Below the pieces are notes generated by a model, which ran no database searches, had not been told where the DNA came from, and saw only the letters and a list, made by a program, of their open reading frames with translations. Of a stretch of DNA of 64,000 nt, positions 58,339-64,000 are shown piece by piece. The position numbers were made by a program, and so were the translations under genes. How positions within the stretch are numbered: position 1 is the first letter of the stretch; every line of letters starts with the position of its first letter. Source of the stretch: Paractinoplanes rishiriensis (GTDB taxonomy: Bacteria; Actinomycetota; Actinomycetes; Mycobacteriales; Micromonosporaceae); assembly GCF_016862375.1 (NCBI RefSeq), contig NZ_BOMV01000073.1, positions 124,001-188,000 of the forward strand, in the 5' to 3' direction.

Positions 58339-58511
58339 CGGCAATCGACACCCGGCAGTGTCCGACGATCGGCGTGCTCGTGTTGTGCCGCGGCGGCGGG
58401 ACGGGTAAGGGGACGAAATCGGGAAATACTCGGGTGAAAATCCTGCTTCGCGGCGGCACGGTGGCCGTGGTGATTGCGGGCGACGGCGCCTGGACGGTGA
58501 AGCCCAGCTAG
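58335..58511 (+). CDS. Doubtful small ORF (58 aa)
   Basis: An ATG overlapping the SfnB-like stop (ATGA) opens a frame of 58 codons ending at TAG 58509-58511. The product would be Gly- and Lys-containing with a Val-rich C-terminal half (ILLRGGTVAVVIAGDGAWTV). I recognise no family. Base composition is less GC-rich in the middle (AAATCGGGAAATACTC) than in neighbouring genes, so this may be plain intergenic DNA. The only support is the operon-style overlap. Confidence 0.25.
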   Translation: MTAIDTRQCPTIGVLVLCRGGGTGKGTKSGNTRVKILLRGGTVAVVIAGDGAWTVKPS

Positions 58512-58600
58512 CAGGTCTGCCGTCTTGTCCGGCATCCGACGGGTGACATTCATGGACACGCCGCCGTCGGCGGTTCGAGCATTGCCACGGAGGTGCCGCG

Positions 58601-60946
58601 ATGACCGAGCCCGTTTCCGACCGCGACGACGTGCAGCACGTCGACCATTTGCAGCAGCCCTATGTCGCCTCGGCGGGCGGGCCGCAGGCGTTTGCCGCCG
58701 TCACGCCGGAAGGGCTCGCCGACCAGTATCTGCGGGATGTCGGCACCCGGGCCCTGGGCATCGACGAGACGATGCTGCCGGGGGCGCCGGCCGGTCTCGC
58801 CGACGGCGGCAGTCTGCTGGTGCTGGCCGAGGAGAAGCAGGTTTTCGGTACGACGTCCGTCTCGTACCAGCAGACCTTCCAGGGGCTCCCGGTGTGGGAG
58901 GCCGGCGTCACCGTCACGGTGCTGTCCGAGCCGATGCGGGTGACCGCCAGTCAGTCCTCGGTGCACCCCGACGTCTCGGTGCCGGAGCCGGGTGGCCGGT
59001 TCGGGCCGGACGAGGTGGACCCGCCCGGGTTCGCCGCGCTGCTCGGCCTCGGCGATGCGGCGAAGGTGACGCTCAACGGCACCCGGGCGCTGATCTACCG
59101 GTACGAGCCGGACCAGCGCACCGACCCGCAGGTGCACACCGACGGCGGGTTCGAGAGCGGGCCGCCGACGCTGGACCTGCCGCCGGTGCCGGACGAGGTC
59201 GTCGCGGGACAGCACTACGTGGTCACCGAGGTGCTGTTCACGCTGCCGGTCGAGGGTTACGGCGTGGGCGCGGGCGGCGGGGTCAACTGGCGCGCCTTCG
59301 TGGAGCAGCGGACCGGCGCGGTGCTCTATCTGCGCGCGTTCGTCGCCGCCGCCACCGCGCTGGTCTTCCGGACCGATCCGCTGACCGCGGGTGGCGGGGA
59401 GTCCGCGACGCCGATCGCCGGACCGGCCTTGCTCAACGGGTTCCGCGCGCAGGTGCCGCTGGACGGCCTGACCGCGGCCAACCCGCAGGGGCTGGCCGGC
59501 GAGTTCGTGGAGATCGTCGACAGCGAGCGCCCGGTCTTCGCCCCGCCGCGGGTGGACGACCCGCCCGGCAGCTTCCACTTCGACGTGGCCACCCGCGAGT
59601 TCTCCGCGGTCAACGCCTACCACCACTGCGACGCGCTGTTCCGCTACATGGCGGGCATGGGTTTCGACGTCCGGTCCTACTTCGACGGCACCCGGTTCCC
59701 GATCCCGGTCGACGCCTGCGCGCTCAACGACGGCAAGAACGCGATGGCGCCGGGCAACGTACGCGGTGATGGATCTGGTGGTTTTGTCTTCGGTCTCACC
59801 GCGGCGGCCAACCCGGCGGCCTGTGGCATCGCCGCCGACGCCCGGGTGGTGTGGCACGAGTTCGGCCACACCCTGCTGTGGGACAGCGTCCACCATCCGA
59901 ACTTCGGCTTCGCGCACAGCGCCGGCGACAGCCTGGCGGCGATCCTGCTGGACCCGGAGTCGGCGCTGCGCGACGGCCCGGGCACCCGGTTCGCGACGTT
60001 CCCGTGGCTGCTGCCGAACCGCCGGCACGACCGGGACGTCACCGAGGGCTGGGGCTGGGCCGGCAGCAAGTTCGAGCCGTTCGTGCGGGGCGGCATCGAC
60101 CAGGCCGGGTACCTGGCCGAGCAGATGCTCTCCACCACCCTGTTCCGGTTCTACCGCGCGCTCGGCGGCGACGCCGCGGACGTCCGCCGGCGCCAGCTCG
60201 CCGCGCGGCAGACCGCATACCTGATCTTCCGGGCGATCGGCACGCTGGCCGGCAATCCGATCGTCCGCACCCCGCGCCCGGACGTGTTCGCCACCTCGCT
60301 GATGAACGCCGACATCGGCACCGCCGACTTCGAGGGCTACCGGGGCGGCGCCGTGCACAAGATGATCCGCTGGGCGTTCGAGAAGCAGGGCCTGTACCAG
60401 CCGCCCGGCACCCAGCGGCCGGCGGACCGGCCCGGCGCACCGCCGGACGTCGACGTCTACATCGAGGACAGCGCCACCGCTCCGCGGCAGGGCGAATACG
60501 AGTTCCAGGAGGAGTTCGGGGAGTCGCCGGACGTCTGGAACCGGGTGGATCCGGGACCGGGCGGCGGCGAGCATGAGGCGCCGGTGCCGGGACAAACCAA
60601 TTTCGCGTACGCCCGGGTGCGTAACCGCGGCACCCAGCCGGCGCGCAACGTGCGGGTGCGCGGCTTCGCCGTGCCGGCCAAGGGTGACCGGGTCTGGCCG
60701 GCCGACTACACGCCGCTGGGCACGCCGGAGCTCGCGGTCGGCGAGCCGATCCCGCCGGGCGGCAGCGTGCTGGCCGGCCCGTTCGAGTGGACGCCGGACG
60801 GCGAGCAGGGCCTGCTGATGGCGGCCCGCGCGGACGGCGACCCCAGCGTGATCGATCCCGAGACGTTCAACCCGTGCGCCACCGGCCCGACGCCGGAGTG
60901 GCAGCTGGTGCCGTTCGACAACAACCTCGCGCTGCGCGCCGGCTGA
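58601..60946 (+). CDS. Thermolysin-fold (gluzincin) zinc metalloprotease
   Basis: Protein of 781 residues with the zinc motif VVWHEFGHTLLWDS near residue 425 (two His ligands and the catalytic Glu) and downstream acidic residues in GDSLAAILLD as candidates for the third ligand. The preceding region (about 320-420), with FDVATREFSAVNAYHHCDALFRYM and GFDVRSYFDGTRFPI, resembles M4/M36-type propeptide-to-catalytic junctions. The last 150 residues contain a beta-sandwich (TNFAYARVRNRGTQPARNVRVRGFAVP), probably a CARDB-like domain. No signal peptide is evident, which is odd for this class and suggests either cytoplasmic action or a non-classical route. GGAGGTGCCGCG precedes the ATG. The next gene, 13 bp on, is also a peptidase. 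Confidence 0.85.
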   Translation: MTEPVSDRDDVQHVDHLQQPYVASAGGPQAFAAVTPEGLADQYLRDVGTRALGIDETMLPGAPAGLADGGSLLVLAEEKQVFGTTSVSYQQTFQGLPVWEAGVTVTVLSEPMRVTASQSSVHPDVSVPEPGGRFGPDEVDPPGFAALLGLGDAAKVTLNGTRALIYRYEPDQRTDPQVHTDGGFESGPPTLDLPPVPDEVVAGQHYVVTEVLFTLPVEGYGVGAGGGVNWRAFVEQRTGAVLYLRAFVAAATALVFRTDPLTAGGGESATPIAGPALLNGFRAQVPLDGLTAANPQGLAGEFVEIVDSERPVFAPPRVDDPPGSFHFDVATREFSAVNAYHHCDALFRYMAGMGFDVRSYFDGTRFPIPVDACALNDGKNAMAPGNVRGDGSGGFVFGLTAAANPAACGIAADARVVWHEFGHTLLWDSVHHPNFGFAHSAGDSLAAILLDPESALRDGPGTRFATFPWLLPNRRHDRDVTEGWGWAGSKFEPFVRGGIDQAGYLAEQMLSTTLFRFYRALGGDAADVRRRQLAARQTAYLIFRAIGTLAGNPIVRTPRPDVFATSLMNADIGTADFEGYRGGAVHKMIRWAFEKQGLYQPPGTQRPADRPGAPPDVDVYIEDSATAPRQGEYEFQEEFGESPDVWNRVDPGPGGGEHEAPVPGQTNFAYARVRNRGTQPARNVRVRGFAVPAKGDRVWPADYTPLGTPELAVGEPIPPGGSVLAGPFEWTPDGEQGLLMAARADGDPSVIDPETFNPCATGPTPEWQLVPFDNNLALRAG

Positions 60947-60959
60947 GCGGGAGAGCACC

Positions 60960-62732
60960 ATGGACACCGCCGATTCCGTCGTCTTCTTCGACCTCGGTGA
61001 CACGCTGGGCACCCCGGTGCTGTCGCCGCCGCCGGTGCATCTGGTCGGCTTCCAGCCGTTCGGTTTCGCGGTGGAGGTCCTCGACGAGCTGCGCGGGCGC
61101 CGGCTCGGGATCATCTCGAACACCGGCCAGGACGACGGCACCGCGGTGGACGCCGTCCTGCACGCGGTGGGCCTGCGCGACCGGTTCGAGACCGCGCTGC
61201 GCATCTACAGCCGGGATGTGGGCCTGCGCAAGGACTCGCCGGAGATCTTCCAGTTGGCCGCCGGCCGGGCCGCCGTCGCCGCGGAGCGCTGTGTGTTCTG
61301 CGGCGAGGACGCGAGCGAGCGCGGGTTCGCCCGGCAGGCCGGCTGGCGGACCGCGCCGCACCCGCTGCTGGTCGAGGACGTGCTGGCCGGTGCGGTGCTG
61401 CGCTACCTGCGGATCACCGTGGCCAGTGACTGGCCCGCGGTGCTGAGGCGCCTGCGGGTGGTCCCGCTGCACGTCACCGCCGAGACCGTGTACGCGATGG
61501 CGGCGGAACGCGCCGTGACCGAGCTGACCGGTCTCGGCTTCGCCGTGCAGCCGCTCGGCGAGGTGGACGCGCCGCAGCACACCGACCTCTACCTGTTCCG
61601 CGACGACGCGACCGCGGCCGGCCGGTTCGGTGTCGCGGACGACGAGGCGGGCCTGATCGTCGCGCTCCCGGCCGGGCAGTCCCCGGACGACTATCACGCC
61701 GCCGCATCGCGGCACGGTCACCACGTACGCCTGCTCCCGGACCCGTCGCTGCTCGCTCCCGCCGCCCATCGGCCACCGGCCGCGGCCGCGCTGACCGAGA
61801 CGACGGCGCCGGACCCGAAAGCCTTCGCCGACCTGACCGGCGAGACGATCGCCGACCGGGTGCGGCGCTACTGCACGGAGCCGATCGGCAGCCGGCACGT
61901 GGCCCATCCCGGCAACCGGCGGGCGGTCGACGAGATCGCGACCGAGTTCGCCGGGCTGGCCGGCGGGCGGCTCACCGTACGGCTGCTGCCCTTCACCCAC
62001 GGCGGCCGGACCCTCTTCAACGTGGAGGCCACCCTGCCCGGCGAGTCCGAGGCGGCCGTGCTGGTCACCGCCCACCTGGACGCCACCGCCATGTCCAGTC
62101 AGCCGTACCGGCCGGAACGCGACCCGGCACCGGGCGCCGACGACGACGGCAGCGGACTGGCCGCCGTGCTGGCCATCGCCGAGCGCCTGGCCGCACTGCT
62201 GCCGGAGCCACCCGTACACACTCTGCGGTTTGTGCTTTTCAATGCGGAAGAACAGGGGCTGGTCGGCAGCGGCGCCTACGCCCGGCAGCAGCGGGCGGCG
62301 GGCGCCGACATCCGGGCGGTCCTCCAGCTGGACATGATCGGCTTCAACCGGTCGGGCCCGCGGAGCTGGGAACTGCACGCCGGGCACCGCACCGACCCGG
62401 GCGTCGAGTCGGCCTCCCGCCAGCTGGCCGGCGAGCTGCACCACCTCACGGCGCTGATGGCACCGGAGCTGGAGCCGCCGCAGATCTACCACAGCGACCT
62501 GCCCGGCGGCGACCCGGCCGACGGCCGCAGCGACCACTCGTCGTTCCAGCTGCGCGGTTATCCGGCGTGCCTGGCTTCCGAGGACTTCTTCGCCGGGCCG
62601 GCCGGCACCGACCCGGAGCCGAACCCGGACTACCACCGCAGCACCGACACGTTCGTGGACCCCGAATACGCGGCCGACATCGCCCGGGTGGTGGCCGCCG
62701 CCGCCTTCCTGCGCGCGACCACAGCGCCGTAA
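60960..62732 (+). CDS. HAD-like hydrolase fused to M28 aminopeptidase
   Basis: Protein of 590 residues with two hydrolase parts. Residues 1-150 look like a HAD phosphatase: FFDLGDTLG (nucleophile Asp and acid Asp), LGIISNTG (motif II Thr/Ser), and RKDSPEIFQLA (motif III Lys) followed by CVFCGEDASERGFARQAGW. Residues about 150-290 are unassigned. From about 300 an M28 zinc aminopeptidase follows: VTAHLDATAMS (first His), PGADDDGSGLAAVL (bridging Asp), NAEEQGLVGS (Glu pair), LDMIGFN (Asp) and SDHSSF (last His). M28 enzymes remove N-terminal residues from peptides. No export signal is visible. GGGAGAG lies before the ATG, 13 bp after the metalloprotease gene, so the two are likely co-transcribed. 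Confidence 0.88.
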   Translation: MDTADSVVFFDLGDTLGTPVLSPPPVHLVGFQPFGFAVEVLDELRGRRLGIISNTGQDDGTAVDAVLHAVGLRDRFETALRIYSRDVGLRKDSPEIFQLAAGRAAVAAERCVFCGEDASERGFARQAGWRTAPHPLLVEDVLAGAVLRYLRITVASDWPAVLRRLRVVPLHVTAETVYAMAAERAVTELTGLGFAVQPLGEVDAPQHTDLYLFRDDATAAGRFGVADDEAGLIVALPAGQSPDDYHAAASRHGHHVRLLPDPSLLAPAAHRPPAAAALTETTAPDPKAFADLTGETIADRVRRYCTEPIGSRHVAHPGNRRAVDEIATEFAGLAGGRLTVRLLPFTHGGRTLFNVEATLPGESEAAVLVTAHLDATAMSSQPYRPERDPAPGADDDGSGLAAVLAIAERLAALLPEPPVHTLRFVLFNAEEQGLVGSGAYARQQRAAGADIRAVLQLDMIGFNRSGPRSWELHAGHRTDPGVESASRQLAGELHHLTALMAPELEPPQIYHSDLPGGDPADGRSDHSSFQLRGYPACLASEDFFAGPAGTDPEPNPDYHRSTDTFVDPEYAADIARVVAAAAFLRATTAP

Positions 62733-62811
62733 TACATCGACAGTCTTGACTTGGTTATCGGCTCCGCGTTTCTATGTAACCGTTTTAATCGTTGACGGTC
62801 CGGAGGTCGCG
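62733..62811 (+). promoter_or_regulatory. AT-rich upstream region of the glycoside hydrolase gene
   Basis: Seventy-nine bases containing TTGACT (near 62754) as a fair -35 element and TATGTAACCGTTTTAATCGTT further on, unusually AT-rich for this genome. The spacing to a -10 (TATGTA, about 21 bases) is long, so the exact promoter is uncertain. TAACCGTTTTAA could be part of a sugar-responsive operator. GGAGG stands five bases before the GTG start at 62812. Confidence 0.35.
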
Positions 62812-64000
62812 GTGAACGGTCAGAGCGCGGGTGTGCGGCGTCGGTCGGTGCTGGTCGGCGCGGGCGTGGTGGCGGCCGCGACGTCGGTGGCCCTGCTGCG
62901 CGAGCAGGCCGCCGAGGCGGCGACCCCGAGCAGCCGGACGGTCTACCACCTGAACCCGGACTGGCGGTTCATCCAGCGGGATGTGGCGGGAGCGCAGGCG
63001 CCGTCGTTCGACGACTCCTCGTGGCTGCCGGTGAGCGTGCCGCACACCCACAACGACGTCGACTCGTTCGACGACTACATCACGAGTTCCGGCGAATCCG
63101 CGGTGGCCATGCAGGTCACCTGGTACCGGAAAAGGTTTACCATGCCGGCCGCGCACGCCGGCCACAAGGTGCTGCTCGAGTTCGAGGGCGTGCGGCAGGC
63201 GGCAGGCGGCCACGGTCTACGTCAACGGCACCCAGGTCGGCCGGTACGAGAACGGGGTCGCGCCGTTCGGCTTCGACATCACCGACCGCATCGTGTTCGG
63301 CGGCGAGAACGTCATCGCGGTCAAGGCCGACAACACCAAGTGGCGGCCCGAGGAGGCCACCGGCATGCCGTTCCAGTGGGACACCCGCGACTTCAACCCG
63401 ACCTACGGCGGGCTGACCCGGAACGTGCGGATGTACGTCCTGCCCCGGACCTACTTCACGTTGCCGCTTTACACCAACCTCAAGACCATGGGCACGTACG
63501 TGTACGCGACCGCGCACAACGTCGGCGGCGCGACCGCGACGGTCACCGTCGAGGCCCAGGTACGCAACGAACAGAGCACCGCCCGCACGGTCACCGTGTC
63601 GGCGAACGTGATCCAGGCCGACGGCACCGTACGCGCGACGATCATCGGGGCGCCGGTCACCCTGGCCGCGGGCCAGACGCAGGTGGTGACGCTCGCGCAG
63701 CGGATCGGCCAGTTGCGGTTCTGGGAGCCGGGCGCGCCGCACCTCTACACGGTCGAGATGGTGCTGTCCGAGGGCGGCGTGCTGCTCGACGCGTACCCGG
63801 TCACCACGGGTTTCCGGAAGACCGAGTTCCGGGGCGGCGCCGTCGACGGCGGCGTGTACCTCAACGACCGGCACCTGTTCCTCACCGGCTACGCGGTCCG
63901 GGCCAGCAACGAGTGGGCGGCGATCGGCGGCGCCGTGCCGGAGTGGATGACCCAGTTCGACGGCCAGTTGATCCGGGACAGCAGGGCCAACCTGATCCGC
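62812..64000 (+). pseudogene. Glycoside hydrolase family 2-like protein, Tat-exported, frameshifted and cut by the window end
   Basis: The frame from GTG 62812 begins with a twin-arginine leader (RRRSVLVGAGVVAAATSVALL) and continues as a GH2 sugar-binding domain: LNPDWRFIQRD, WLPVSVPHTHND and TWYRKRFTMP, to EFEGVRQA. It then loses homology at 63194-63207, where GGCAGGC is repeated twice in tandem. Homology resumes in another frame with ATVYVNGTQVGRYENGVAPF, FQWDTRDFNPTYGGL and TGFRKTEFRGG, up to the window end. Removing one 7-bp copy restores VRQAATVYVNG, so the original protein was continuous. The family includes beta-galactosidases and related enzymes that cleave beta-linked sugars outside the cell. 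The catalytic part lies beyond the window. A sequencing error cannot be excluded. Confidence 0.8.
63194..63207 (+). repeat. 7-bp tandem duplication (GGCAGGC x2) causing the frameshift
   Basis: GGCAGGC occupies 63194-63200 and again 63201-63207. The reading frame before and after the repeat differs by one, as expected for gain of seven bases. Short tandem duplications of this kind arise by replication slippage and can revert, so the gene could switch between on and off states. Confidence 0.75.

Noticed and set aside
58561..58573. CCGCCG-T-CGGCGG palindrome before the metalloprotease as a terminator
   Set aside because: It has a one-base loop, no T-run and a location just before a ribosome site, so a terminator is unlikely; too short to call an operator.

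Overview
The window is very GC-rich, densely packed actinobacterial DNA. Starts are often GTG, many neighbouring genes share ATGA or GTGA stop-start overlaps, and Tat leaders, an LPxTG-type remnant and a 3Fe-4S ferredoxin are present. A methyl-accepting chemotaxis protein and several large secreted or degradative proteins fit a soil Micromonosporaceae such as Actinoplanes; that placement is inference.

Positions 1-30420 hold one biosynthetic gene cluster that continues off the left edge (a thioesterase C-terminus ends at 91). A short leftward unit has MbtH and a 2-hydroxyacid dehydrogenase. A rightward operon (1413-17253) has an A-T didomain, two P450s, a VioC-like Fe/2-oxoglutarate hydroxylase, a C-A-T NRPS with a ruined A domain, a class V aminotransferase, an A-T-C-T NRPS, a free carrier protein, a third P450, and a Cys-nucleophile thioesterase fused to a ferredoxin. 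A convergent leftward operon (30420-17243) has an amino acid N-hydroxylase, a diaminobutyrate-type aminotransferase, a small cupin, a FAD amine oxidase, a serine acetyltransferase fused to a methionyl-tRNA-synthetase-like protein, a permease, an unknown protein, a C-A-T NRPS whose carrier lacks its serine, a thioesterase, and an AlkZ/YcaQ-type DNA glycosylase.

N-hydroxylase + cupin + MetRS-like + FAD oxidase is the enzyme set known for N-N bond (hydrazine) formation, as in s56-p1 and triacsin biosynthesis. Here cupin and MetRS are on separate polypeptides and MetRS is joined to a CysE domain. A and T domains do not match one to one, so aminoacyl groups probably move between carriers in trans, with the Cys-type thioesterase-ferredoxin as the candidate carrier-to-carrier transferase coupled to the P450s. 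The glycosylase suggests a DNA-reactive product. I read this as a hydrazine-containing nonribosomal peptide pathway of unusual architecture; the product cannot be named from sequence.

Positions 30577-40412 hold a frameshifted LPITG surface-protein remnant, an FMN hydroxyacid oxidase, a three-gene set (peptidoglycan-binding/DUF1906 protein, Tat-exported protein, chemotaxis receptor), and a TIR-transmembrane-WD40 protein.

Positions 40409-58338 are an organosulfur-scavenging island: two long divergent operons with flavin monooxygenases, a flavin reductase, two SfnB-like acyl-CoA-dehydrogenase-fold enzymes and two complete Dpp-type ABC importers, around a LysR regulator. Both operons are preceded by a CCTA-N9-TAGG inverted repeat.

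Positions 58601-64000 hold a gluzincin metalloprotease, a HAD-M28 aminopeptidase fusion, and a Tat-exported glycoside hydrolase 2 gene cut by the window end and interrupted by a 7-bp tandem duplication. No tRNA, rRNA, CRISPR array or transposase was seen, and no stretch over 300 bp is unaccounted for.
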